Assembly (NCBI GenBank): GCA_003141555.1
Contig: PLMN01000009.1
Coordinates: 65,195 to 129,194, forward strand
DNA: 64,000 bases
Direction of reading: 5' to 3'
From: Candidatus Aminicenantota bacterium
GTDB taxonomy: Bacteria > Acidobacteriota > Aminicenantia > Aminicenantales > UBA4085
Under the pieces are notes generated by a model. That model had not been told where the DNA came from and did not search any database. It was given only the letters and a program-made list of their open reading frames with translations. The position numbers were made by a program, and so were the translations under genes. Within the stretch, counting starts at the first letter, position 1. Each line of letters begins with the position of its first letter. Of this stretch, positions 15,196-22,989 are shown in pieces.

Positions 15196-16908
15196 ATGAT
15201 GAACGAAAATACGATTCCCGCAGTCCTGGCCCGAACCGCCGAGAGCCATGCCGACCGGCCGTCTTTATCGTTCTACGACGAAGAGCCGATGTCCTACCGG
15301 ACTTTCAAGGAACGGGTCGATCAAATCTCGGAATTTCTCGCCGCCCGCGGCGTCGCACCCGGCGACCGGGTGGCCATCCTCAGTGAGAACGGCCCGCACT
15401 GGGGAATCGCCTTTTTCGCCGTCACCTCGCTGGGCGCCGTGGCCGTGCCCATCCTGGCGGACTTCCCCCCCGCCGACGTGCACCACATCCTCCGCCATTC
15501 CGAAGCCCAGGCCGTCTTTGTCTCGGAGAAGCAGTACGCCAAACTCGAGGACGCGTCCTTCGAGCACCTGAAGGTCAGGATCCTGATCGACGATTTCTCG
15601 GTCATCGACCCGGGCACGAACAAGGACCGGCTGCGGAAGCTGATCGCCGAAGGGGGAACGGAGCTGCGCAAGATCAAAATGCGGGCCCTCCAGCTGGTGG
15701 GCCTCCGCCCCTCCAAGGTCCGGGACGACGACCCTGCCTCGATCATCTATACGTCGGGGACGACCGGCCACACCAAGGGCGTGATTCTCTCCCACCGCAA
15801 CATCGTGGGCAACGCCGAAGCCACCCTCAAGTTCATCGAGTTGAGCACTTCGGACCGCATGCTGTCGCTGCTGCCGCTCGGCCATGTCTACGAGTGCACC
15901 CTGGGCCTGGTCGTGCCCGTAATCCGGGGCACGTCGGTGGCGTATCTCCGCAAGCCGCCCACGGCGGCCGTCCTCCTGCCGGCTCTCAAGGCGGTCCAGC
16001 CGACCATCGTCCTGTCCGTCCCGCTGATCATCGAGAAGATGGTCCGGGGGCGGGTGTGGCCGGAGATGCGTCGTTCGGCCCCGCTCCGCTGGGCAGCCAA
16101 GGTCCCCTCGCTCCGCAGAACGATCAGCCGCAAGGCCGGAAAGAAGATGATCGCCGCCTTCGGCGGGCACCTGAGACTGCTGTGCATCGGCGGCTCGGGG
16201 CTGGCGCCCGACGTCGAGGCATTTCTCCGGGAAGCGGGCTTCCCCTACGCCATCGGCTACGGGCTCACGGAGACATCGCCGCTCGTGACGGGGACGGACG
16301 CCTTCCGGACGAAGCTGCGCTCCGCGGGCCCGGCGCTCGCCGGCGTCGAGATCAGGATCGACGCGCCGGACGCGGCCTCGGGCGAAGGGGAGATCGAGGT
16401 CCGGAGCGAATTCGTGATGACGGGATATTACAAGGACCCCGAGAAGACGGCGGACGTCCTCACCCCCGACGGCTGGCTGAAGACCGGCGACCTGGGCCGC
16501 CTGGACGGCGACGGATATCTCTTCATCAAGGGCCGGCTGAAAAATGTCATCATCGGCCCGAGCGGAGAAAACATCTATCCCGAGATCATCGAATCGGTCA
16601 TCAACCGGCTCCCCGAGGTCCAGGAATCCCTGGTCTACGAACGCCAAGGCCAGCTGACGGCCCGCGTCTGCCTGGACGCCGAAAAGCTGGACGCCGTGAT
16701 CGCGGAACGGAAATATACCGAGGCCCAGATCCGGGACTACATCCGCGGCAAGCTGGACGACATCAAGCGGCACGTCAACGAGAATGTGGCCGCGTTCTCG
16801 CGCCTCAGCAAGGTCATCGAACAGACCGAGGACTTCGAGAAAACTCCCACTCAGAAGATCAAGCGATTCCTGTACGTGGACGAAGGGCCGATTTCGTCCG
16901 ACCGGTAG
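15196..16908 (+). CDS. AMP-forming long-chain acyl-CoA synthetase (FadD-like)
   Basis: The 570-residue protein belongs to the ANL adenylation superfamily and should activate a fatty or related acid to its acyl-CoA through an acyl-AMP. The P-loop IIYTSGTTGHTKGV (about 182-195), the IGYGLTETSPLV motif (A5), the DGWLKTGDLGRLDGDGY motif (A7) and the KNVIIGPSGENIYPE motif (A8) are intact, and a C-terminal Lys lies in TPTQKIKRFL. Two ATGs lie in tandem at 15196 and 15199; the second has better spacing from the GGGGA upstream. The last 50 bp overlap the end of the convergent molybdenum hydroxylase gene. Confidence 0.92.
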   Translation: MMNENTIPAVLARTAESHADRPSLSFYDEEPMSYRTFKERVDQISEFLAARGVAPGDRVAILSENGPHWGIAFFAVTSLGAVAVPILADFPPADVHHILRHSEAQAVFVSEKQYAKLEDASFEHLKVRILIDDFSVIDPGTNKDRLRKLIAEGGTELRKIKMRALQLVGLRPSKVRDDDPASIIYTSGTTGHTKGVILSHRNIVGNAEATLKFIELSTSDRMLSLLPLGHVYECTLGLVVPVIRGTSVAYLRKPPTAAVLLPALKAVQPTIVLSVPLIIEKMVRGRVWPEMRRSAPLRWAAKVPSLRRTISRKAGKKMIAAFGGHLRLLCIGGSGLAPDVEAFLREAGFPYAIGYGLTETSPLVTGTDAFRTKLRSAGPALAGVEIRIDAPDAASGEGEIEVRSEFVMTGYYKDPEKTADVLTPDGWLKTGDLGRLDGDGYLFIKGRLKNVIIGPSGENIYPEIIESVINRLPEVQESLVYERQGQLTARVCLDAEKLDAVIAERKYTEAQIRDYIRGKLDDIKRHVNENVAAFSRLSKVIEQTEDFEKTPTQKIKRFLYVDEGPISSDR

Positions 16909-19081
16909 CCGCCGGCGCTTTTTCATCTAGAGCGGCCTTGACCCGCGCGGGCGTCATGGGAAGCTGATAGAGCCGCGCCCCGACGGCGTCATGGATCGCG
17001 TTGGCCACCGCGGCGCCCATCCCGATGATCGGGGGCTCCCCTCCTCCCTGCGGCGGCGCGTCCGCGGCGTCGAGGATGACCGTCTCCATCGCCGGCGTCC
17101 AGGAGAACCGGGGAATCTCGTAGGTATCGAAATTGACGTCGAGGATCTCCCCGTTCCGGAAGCGGATTTCCTCGGCCAGCGCATAGCCGAGGCCCATGGT
17201 GATGCAGCCTTCCATCTGGAGCCTGGCCCCCGCGGGATTGATCGTCAACCCCATGTCCTGGGCGACGACGACTCTCTTGACCTGGACTTTGCCGCCGGCT
17301 TTGTCCACCTCCACTTCGGCGAAATGGGCGACATATGTGCCGGCGTCGATGCCGCAGGCCACGCCGCGGCCCCGGCCGGTCGGCGCCGGGGCGGGCTTCC
17401 AGCCCGCCTTGGCCGCGGCCGCCTTGAGGACGCGGATCATGCGCGGGTCCTTGAGGTTGCCGAGGCGGAACTCGACCGGGTCCATCCCGGCCCGCGCGGC
17501 CATGATGTCGATCTGAGACTCCCGGGCGAACGTGTTCGTGCTATTGGACGGGGCGCGCCACGCCCCCGTGGCGAAGGGATGGGTGCCGGGGCCGCCCGTC
17601 CAGCTCGAGCCGTAAACCGTGGTCCGGGAGTTGGGAATGTCGTAGAAGTGGTCCGAACCCCGCTGGCCGGCGAAATAGACGGCGTAATCCCACAGGACGA
17701 TGGACCCGTTTTTCGCCGCGCCGGATTTGATCTTCACGATCGCCGCCGGCCGGAACGTGTCGTAGAAGAACTCCTCGCCGCGGCTCCAGGCCACCTGCAC
17801 GGGCCGGCCCGTCGCCTTGGCCAGCCGGGCCGCCTCGACGGCCTGCCGGTTGCTGGTCTTCCCTCCGAACCCGCCGCCGACGAACGGGGCGATGACTCGG
17901 ACGTTTGCCGCCGGCACGCCCAGGGCCTTGGCGATCTCGTCCTTGTCACCAAAGGGGCGCTGGGTCGAAATCCAGGCCGTGACCTTATCGCCCTCGATCC
18001 GGACCGTGGCCGTGTGGGGCTCGATCGGGGCATGGGCGACGTAGGCGTTCAGAAAGGTCGATTCAATCACCGGATCCGCAAGCTTCGCCCCTTCTTCGAG
18101 GCTGCCTTTCAGCCCGCTCTCCTCACCCTTGGGCGCGACCTTGAGGAGATGATCGTAGATCGTCTTGTCATCCAGGCCCGTATCGGGGACGTCGAACCTA
18201 GCCTTGATTTTGGCCAGCGCCGCCTCGGCGGCGTCCGGGGACTCATGGAGGACGGCGAGGAGGTCCGCGTCCCGGACGATCCGGATTCCGGGCATCTTCT
18301 CCGCGGCCGAGACATCCGCATCCAACAGCTTGGCCCCGTGGGCGGGAGGCCTCAGGATGCGGGCATGAAGCATGCCCGGAAACAGCATGTCCCCCGCGTA
18401 CCTGGCCCGGCCGGTGACCTTCTCCCGGGCGTCGCGGCGGAGCTGGGACGTCCCCACGACGCGGAAAGCCGCCGGGGCCTTGACCGGGGGCTTCTTTTCG
18501 AGGTGGCGCTCGATTTTCTTGCCCTCGGCGAGCTGGGCATAAGTGATCTTGGCCGCCGGGTCCTTGGCATCGTAGACAACGCCCTCCCGAACGGCCAACT
18601 GGGCCGCGGGCCGGTGGAGCTTCTCGGCGGCCAGGTCGATGAGGACCGCCCGCGCCTCGGCCGCGGCCGCCCGCATCGCCGGGCCGAAGACCCGCGTGGT
18701 CATGGAGCCGAACGTACCCATATCCCATGGACAGAGATCGGTGTCGCCCATGACCATCACGACCGAATCGAGAGACACGTCGAGCTCCTCGGCCAGCATC
18801 TGAGCCAGAGAGGTGACGATGCCCTGGCCCATCTCGATCTTCCCCGTCAGGCAGACGACCTTGCCGTCCTCGCGGATGGCCAGGAAGGCATTGAAGTCGG
18901 TGGGCAGATTCCCGCCGCCCGGGCCCCGGCCGCGCTGGCCTTCCTGTCCCTCCAGGACGTCGACCAAGGAAAAGGCGACGACGATGCCGCCGCCGAAGAC
19001 CTTCAGGAATTCCCGCCGGTCCATGGCCGGGAGGTGCGACGCGTCGAAGAAATCCAGCTCCCGTGGATCTTTGGCTTTCAT
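16859..19081 (-). CDS. Molybdenum hydroxylase large subunit (isoquinoline 1-oxidoreductase beta-like), Tat-exported
   Basis: The 740-residue protein is a xanthine-oxidase-family molybdopterin subunit of the IorB type, which binds Mo cofactor and oxidises aldehydes or N-heterocycles. A twin-arginine signal (DRREFLKVFGGG, about 21-32) precedes a hydrophobic stretch, so the enzyme probably works in the periplasm. Typical segments include GKIEMGQGIVTSLAQMLAEE, VGGGFGGKTS, the GAWRAPSNSTNTFARE segment and GMGAAVANAIHDAVG near the end. The [2Fe-2S] partner is encoded 1 bp upstream and has no signal, so it is probably exported bound to this subunit. The 3' end overlaps the convergent synthetase gene by 50 bp. 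The substrate is unknown. Confidence 0.9.
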   Translation of the reverse strand: MKAKDPRELDFFDASHLPAMDRREFLKVFGGGIVVAFSLVDVLEGQEGQRGRGPGGGNLPTDFNAFLAIREDGKVVCLTGKIEMGQGIVTSLAQMLAEELDVSLDSVVMVMGDTDLCPWDMGTFGSMTTRVFGPAMRAAAAEARAVLIDLAAEKLHRPAAQLAVREGVVYDAKDPAAKITYAQLAEGKKIERHLEKKPPVKAPAAFRVVGTSQLRRDAREKVTGRARYAGDMLFPGMLHARILRPPAHGAKLLDADVSAAEKMPGIRIVRDADLLAVLHESPDAAEAALAKIKARFDVPDTGLDDKTIYDHLLKVAPKGEESGLKGSLEEGAKLADPVIESTFLNAYVAHAPIEPHTATVRIEGDKVTAWISTQRPFGDKDEIAKALGVPAANVRVIAPFVGGGFGGKTSNRQAVEAARLAKATGRPVQVAWSRGEEFFYDTFRPAAIVKIKSGAAKNGSIVLWDYAVYFAGQRGSDHFYDIPNSRTTVYGSSWTGGPGTHPFATGAWRAPSNSTNTFARESQIDIMAARAGMDPVEFRLGNLKDPRMIRVLKAAAAKAGWKPAPAPTGRGRGVACGIDAGTYVAHFAEVEVDKAGGKVQVKRVVVAQDMGLTINPAGARLQMEGCITMGLGYALAEEIRFRNGEILDVNFDTYEIPRFSWTPAMETVILDAADAPPQGGGEPPIIGMGAAVANAIHDAVGARLYQLPMTPARVKAALDEKAPAATGRTKSALRPRTGIA

Positions 19082-19082
19082 C

Positions 19083-19559
19083 TCACTTCTCCGCTCTCAT
19101 CTCCCGGGCCGCGTCCTGGATGGCGGCCACGATCCGGGCGTATGTGCCGCAACGGCAAAGGTTGCCCGACATCTCGTCGATGATCTTCGCCCGGCTCGGG
19201 TTCGGGTCCCGGCGCAACAGACCGTAAGCGTTGAGGATCATCCCGGGGGTGCAATATCCGCACTGGAGGGCGTCGTTCCGCATAAACGCCTTCTGCAAGG
19301 GGTGGAGCGCCTCGCCCGCGGCGAGGGCTTCGATCGTCACGACGCTCCGGCCTTTGACGTCCTTGAGGAGGGTCTGGCAGGACCGGACGGGCGCGTCGTC
19401 CACGAGGACCGTGCAGGCCCCGCAGAAGCCCTCCCCGCATCCATACTTGACGCCGAGGAGCCCGAAGTCGTACCGGAGGACACCGAGCAGCATCCGGCCG
19501 CCGCCGGCCCCGATACTCACCGGCTTTCCATTGAGCGTGAAGCCGATCTTCTCATCCAT
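19083..19559 (-). CDS. [2Fe-2S] subunit of molybdenum hydroxylase (IorA/CoxS-like)
   Basis: The 158-residue protein has the plant-type [2Fe-2S] motif (CGEGFCGACTVLVDD with a later Cys in VRSCQTL) and the second, C-terminal cluster motif (CGYCTPG and GNLCRCGTYARI) of the small subunit of xanthine-oxidase-family enzymes. It passes electrons from the Mo site to an outside acceptor. No FAD subunit is encoded next to it, which agrees with the two-subunit isoquinoline-oxidoreductase type that uses a cytochrome or other acceptor. Its start overlaps the end of the ribokinase gene by 8 bp. Confidence 0.92.
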   Translation of the reverse strand: MDEKIGFTLNGKPVSIGAGGGRMLLGVLRYDFGLLGVKYGCGEGFCGACTVLVDDAPVRSCQTLLKDVKGRSVVTIEALAAGEALHPLQKAFMRNDALQCGYCTPGMILNAYGLLRRDPNPSRAKIIDEMSGNLCRCGTYARIVAAIQDAAREMRAEK

Positions 19560-20496
19560 GCGAAACCTCCTTCGAACGTTCCCGAAGGAACCGGTCGATG
19601 ACGCGACGGCTGGGCGCGGACGGCTGGGCGCCCAGCCGGGTCACCGAGACGGCCGCGGCCGCGTGGCCGAACCGGACGGCGTCGGGAAGGGCTTTGCCTT
19701 CGCCGATCGCCACGGCCAAGGCGCCGTTGAAGATGTCTCCGGCCGCCGTCGTGTCCACGGCCTTGACCTTGAAGCCCGGCACGAGCCCCGTGAACCCGGG
19801 GCCGGCGACGAAAGCTCCGCGGGCGCCGAGAGTGATGATGACCGTCTCCACGCCCCGCCCGCGCAGGAGGCGCGCGGCCCGGGCCGCGGACGTTTCGCCG
19901 TCCACGGGAACGCCCGCGAGGAGCGCCGCCTCATGCTCATTGGGGGTCAGGATCGAGACCCGCTCGAGGAGGGTTCTCTCCAATCGGCGGGCCGGGGCGG
20001 GATTGAGGATGACGGGCACACGCTTTTTCGAGGCCAGGGCGACCGCCGCCCCGACGGCCTCCGCCGGGACCTCGAGCTGAAGGAGGGCGATGTCCGCGCC
20101 TTCAAAAGCCCGGGCGGACGCCTGGACGTCGGCGGCCGAAAGCGCCGCGTTGGCCCCCGGCGCCACGGCGATGCTGTTTTCGCCATCCCGGGCCACGACG
20201 ATCAGCGCTACGCCCGACGGCCGGACGGCGTCGCGGATGACGCGGGTCACGTCGATGCCGTCGGCGGCGAGCCCGCGGACGGCCCGTTCGCCGAACGCGT
20301 CCCGCCCCACCCGGCCGATGAACGTCACGCGGCCGCCCGCCCGCGCGGCGCCGACGGCCTGGTTCGCCCCCTTGCCGCCCGCGGCCATGGCGAAGCCGCC
20401 GCCCAAGACCGTCTCCCCAGGCCTCGGAATGCGCACCGAAGTGACGATCATGTCCGTGTTCGAGCTGCCCACGACTACGATCGAAACGTCGGACAA
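19552..20496 (-). CDS. rbsK: Ribokinase-like PfkB family kinase
   Basis: The protein phosphorylates ribose or a related sugar or nucleoside with ATP. It has the two PfkB signatures: the N-terminal GGKGANQAVGAARAGG and the C-terminal DTTAAGDIFNGALA, with the catalytic Asp in the latter. I prefer a TTG start at 20496 (314 residues) because GGAG sits 7 bp before it; the in-frame ATG two codons earlier has the GGAG only 1-2 bp away. It is odd that a sugar kinase sits directly upstream of, and overlapping by 8 bp, a molybdenum hydroxylase; a nucleoside or purine salvage link is possible but not shown. Confidence 0.85.
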   Translation of the reverse strand: MSDVSIVVVGSSNTDMIVTSVRIPRPGETVLGGGFAMAAGGKGANQAVGAARAGGRVTFIGRVGRDAFGERAVRGLAADGIDVTRVIRDAVRPSGVALIVVARDGENSIAVAPGANAALSAADVQASARAFEGADIALLQLEVPAEAVGAAVALASKKRVPVILNPAPARRLERTLLERVSILTPNEHEAALLAGVPVDGETSAARAARLLRGRGVETVIITLGARGAFVAGPGFTGLVPGFKVKAVDTTAAGDIFNGALAVAIGEGKALPDAVRFGHAAAAVSVTRLGAQPSAPSRRVIDRFLRERSKEVSHG

Positions 20497-20522
20497 GCGC
20501 ATTCTCCGAAGGCGCGACGGGC

Positions 20523-20600
20523 CTATTTCTTCTTCAGCGTTCCTTCCATGTAGGCCTTAAAATCCCGGCCCGACGGAGCGACATAGAAGGCTTTTTTCAT
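20523..20600 (-). CDS. Very short ORF (25 codons) with strong ribosome binding site
   Basis: An ATG at 20600 follows CGGAGG with a 7-bp gap, and the frame ends in TAG at 20523-20525. The peptide begins MKKAFYVAPSGRDFKAYM and ends EGTLKKK, so it is basic with no membrane segment. It lies 26 bp before the ribokinase start on the same strand. It could be a microprotein, a leader peptide, or the two ends of a gene that lost its middle, as seen elsewhere in the window. I do not recognise it. Confidence 0.4.
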   Translation of the reverse strand: MKKAFYVAPSGRDFKAYMEGTLKKK

Positions 20601-20665
20601 GGCGTTTCCTCCGAATCCGTGCCCATTATTTCCCGAATTGCCGGGAATGTCCACCCCTTCGCGCC

Positions 20666-20800
20666 CGGCGGGTCAACGCCGCGCTCGATTGGCTCGCCGG
20701 GAACCTCGATCGGAAGATCTCCTTGGCCAAGCTGGCTGAGGCCGGGAGCGTATCGAAGGATTTCATTTTCGATCTTTACATCCCCGTCAAGTCCCTGTGA
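20666..20800 (+). pseudogene. Remnant of AraC-type regulator with GyrI-like domain, internally deleted
   Basis: The frame ending at TGA 20798-20800 reads VNAALDWLAGNLDRKISLAK, then LAEAGSVSKDF, then IFDLYIPVKSL. The first part matches the start of an AraC helix-turn-helix domain (family form: NxAxDYIxxNLDxxLSLxxLA). The last part matches the end of the GyrI-like effector domain of AraC/GyrI regulators (FDxYIPVK). About 200 residues that should lie between are absent, yet the frame is kept. No start codon or ribosome site is clear. A GyrI-like gene follows 10 bp downstream, the usual partner order. Confidence 0.6.
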
Positions 20801-20810
20801 GGAGGACCTC

Positions 20811-21240
20811 ATGACAACGATCGACCTCAAGAAAACGCTCAAGCCCCTTTATACGGCTTCGGCCGCGAAGCCGTCGCTCATCGATGTCCCCGCCCTGAGC
20901 ACGTTGATGGTGGACGGCGTCGGCGATCCGAACGCGCCCGCGTTCCAGGAGGCCGTCGGCACGCTCTACAGCGTCGCTTATACGCTCAAGTTCATGTTCA
21001 AGAAGGAGCGGGCGATCGACTACCCGGTCATGGCCTTGGAAGGGCTGTGGTGCGCGGAGGACATGACCGACTTCGCCGCCGAGCGGCGCGACCGCTGGCA
21101 ATGGACATTGTTGATCGTCCAGCCCGACGTCGTGACCAAAGCGGACGTCAAAAAGGCAGTCAAGGCGGTCAAAGCCAAGGGAAAGCTCCCGCGCACCCCG
21201 GATGTCCGTCTCGAGAAACTCCTCGAGGGCCGGCGGGGCC
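20811..21240 (+). pseudogene. GyrI-like small-molecule-binding protein, 3'-truncated
   Basis: The gene starts with ATG at 20811 behind GGAGGA and encodes the N-terminal two-thirds of the GyrI-like family that begins MTTIDLKKTLKPLYxxS and has the segments LMVDGVGDPNAP, LYSVAYTLKFMFKK and MALEGLWCAEDM. Homology stops about residue 143 (RLEKLLEGR). Beyond that the open frame to 21482 is only the antisense of the SDR gene. The usual C-terminal part (the cargo-binding HxGPY segment and after) is missing. With the damaged regulator just upstream, the pair appears to be a decayed regulator/effector locus. Confidence 0.65.
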
Positions 21241-21262
21241 GCCCGGGAACGGGCGGAGGCGC

Positions 21263-22021
21263 TCAGGCGTGCGCCATGTTCCGCATCCAGTCGTGGGCGA
21301 AGATTTCCGCATCTTCGCTCCCGATCCCCTTCAGGATGACCTCGGCCAGGTACTCCGGCGTATCCGGCGGCCGCAGCGGCCCATGGCCTTCCGCCTCGTC
21401 GGGCGCCGCATCCCCGGCGTCGCCCTGCGTCTCCTCATCGTGCCGGATCGTGTTCGCCTCGAATCCCGTGAGGGTGATGTAGGGATAGACGACGCTGACC
21501 CGGATGCGGTCGCCGTCCAGCTCCGCGCGGGCCGTCAGGCTGATCTTGCCCAGGGCGCTCTTCAGGGCCGCGTAGGGGCTCATCCCGGGCAAGGTCATGA
21601 GGGCCAGGCCGGAGCTGATGTTGACGATCAGGCCCCCGCCCTGGCGGCGCATGACGGGGATCACGTGCTGCATCGCGACCAGCGGGCCGACGACGTTGAG
21701 CTCGAACAAGGCCCGGAAGGCGTCGGGCCGGATCTTTTCCACGGGGGCGTCGTACCCGCGGCCGGCGTTGTTGATGAGAATATCGACGCGGCCGTAGCGG
21801 CCCAGGACGTCGCTCACCATTTTTGCGACGTCGCGTTCCCGGCTCATGTCCGCGACGACGGGCAGCGAGCCCGGAATCCCGGCGGCGATCGCCTCGAGCT
21901 TGTCCTTGGAGCGGGCCGCAAGGGCGACCTTGGCCCCATGGCGGGCCAGCAGCTTCGCTACGGCCAGGCCGATGCCGGAGGAGGCCCCGGTCACGATGAC
22001 GACTTTATCGCGGACGTCCAC
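21263..22021 (-). CDS. Short-chain dehydrogenase/reductase
   Basis: The 252-residue protein has the NAD(P)-binding TGASSGIG motif (about 10-17), the NNAG motif, the catalytic Ser in VNISSGLAL and the YxxxK pair in SPYAALKSAL, so it is a classical SDR oxidoreductase. I start it at the GTG at 22021 (VDVRDKVVIVTG), preceded by a run of G that can serve as ribosome site; the open frame upstream is noise from the next gene. The stretch about 210-230 (ETQGDAGDAAPDEAEGHG) is unusually acidic and low in complexity. The substrate is unknown. Confidence 0.88.
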   Translation of the reverse strand: MDVRDKVVIVTGASSGIGLAVAKLLARHGAKVALAARSKDKLEAIAAGIPGSLPVVADMSRERDVAKMVSDVLGRYGRVDILINNAGRGYDAPVEKIRPDAFRALFELNVVGPLVAMQHVIPVMRRQGGGLIVNISSGLALMTLPGMSPYAALKSALGKISLTARAELDGDRIRVSVVYPYITLTGFEANTIRHDEETQGDAGDAAPDEAEGHGPLRPPDTPEYLAEVILKGIGSEDAEIFAHDWMRNMAHA

Positions 22022-22032
22022 GGCATCCCCCC

Positions 22033-22794
22033 CTACTTGATCGCCCCGCCGATTGTATCGCGGTGCATATCGATGAGCGTCCGCATGGTCGGCCCGATGG
22101 AGGCCGCGTCCGTGAAGCCTGCCTTGCGGGCGGCCGCGTCCTTCTGGTCCTTGGACAGGTCGACGCCAAGCTCGGCCCATTCCTTCAGGTCCTTGTAGCA
22201 TCCGAGCGAGAAGACGTCCCAGGTCGCGCCCTGGTCGCGGACGAAGATCATGGCCGCCGGCCGGCCGATCCCGACCTGGTAGGCATTGTCCATCTCCCGC
22301 TCGCGATAGAGCTCCTCCTGTCTTCCCGGCAGGGCGATGAAAATCTCGAGGTGGAAGTACCCGGCTGCGGCGAAGGCCGCTTTCACCGCATCGAGCGGCG
22401 GCCCCCAGACGAAAACGTCCTCGGTCCAGGCCGTGCAGGCCGCGAGCTGCCGGAGGAATTCCTGCGGAGAGGCGGCGGCTCGGGCCCGGCGGTCCAGACG
22501 CTCCTTGGCGTAATATTCCGTGTAGCTCCCCATCGGGCTGAGGAGCATGAGGTCCCACTGGTCGCCCTCCGCGTGGCGCCACCACAGCGGATGTTCGTCT
22601 CCGGCCGCGGCCTCCACGGCCGCCCGGCTCTTATAGAGGGCGATCAGATCCAAGAGCTTGCCGGGGGCCGCCCGGACAAAGGTCGTCTTGTAGAGAAAGG
22701 TCGGCCAGGCCGCCGCCGGAGCGGCCGAAATGGCCGGCCCCGGTGCTGCCAGGAGGATGACGAGTACGAGAATGCCCGGGATGATCTTTTTCAT
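22033..22794 (-). CDS. Exported hypothetical protein
   Basis: The 253-residue protein has a clear signal peptide (KK near the N-terminus, hydrophobic LVLVILLAA, cleavage probably after AISA or nearby). The mature part has two similar halves with aromatic-rich segments (EHPLWWRHAEGDQWDLMLL and GATWDVFSLGCYKDLKEWAE), reminiscent of a duplicated alpha/beta barrel of the ferredoxin-like fold. I do not recognise the family. Its stop lies 12 bp before the SDR start, so the two may be co-transcribed. Confidence 0.75.
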   Translation of the reverse strand: MKKIIPGILVLVILLAAPGPAISAAPAAAWPTFLYKTTFVRAAPGKLLDLIALYKSRAAVEAAAGDEHPLWWRHAEGDQWDLMLLSPMGSYTEYYAKERLDRRARAAASPQEFLRQLAACTAWTEDVFVWGPPLDAVKAAFAAAGYFHLEIFIALPGRQEELYREREMDNAYQVGIGRPAAMIFVRDQGATWDVFSLGCYKDLKEWAELGVDLSKDQKDAAARKAGFTDAASIGPTMRTLIDMHRDTIGGAIK

Positions 22795-22830
22795 ATTGCC
22801 TCCGCCGTCGCAGGGATTTTCAACCGGCCC

Positions 22831-22859
22831 AGTCTATGAAATCGGGACGGGCAAATCAA
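22831..22859 (-). promoter_or_regulatory. Candidate promoter of the 22794-21263 unit
   Basis: TTGATT (22854-22859) and TAGACT (22831-22836) are 17 bp apart on the minus strand, about 37 bp before the ATG. It is back to back with the promoter of the amidohydrolase gene. Confidence 0.45.
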
Positions 22860-22891
22860 GCGCGGGAGCGGGCGCGCCGGCCGCCCGAGCA

Positions 22892-22920
22892 TTGACGCCG
22901 TCCATCATTCCCGACATAAT
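22892..22920 (+). promoter_or_regulatory. Candidate promoter of the amidohydrolase gene
   Basis: TTGACG (22892-22897) and CATAAT (22915-22920) are 17 bp apart, each one base from consensus. The leader would be about 60 nt. Confidence 0.6.
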
Positions 22921-22989
22921 TCAGCCGTATCCTGATGCGCCGCCGATCGCCGCGGCGGCCGATTTCACCCGGTTCAAGGAGGGAGTGAG

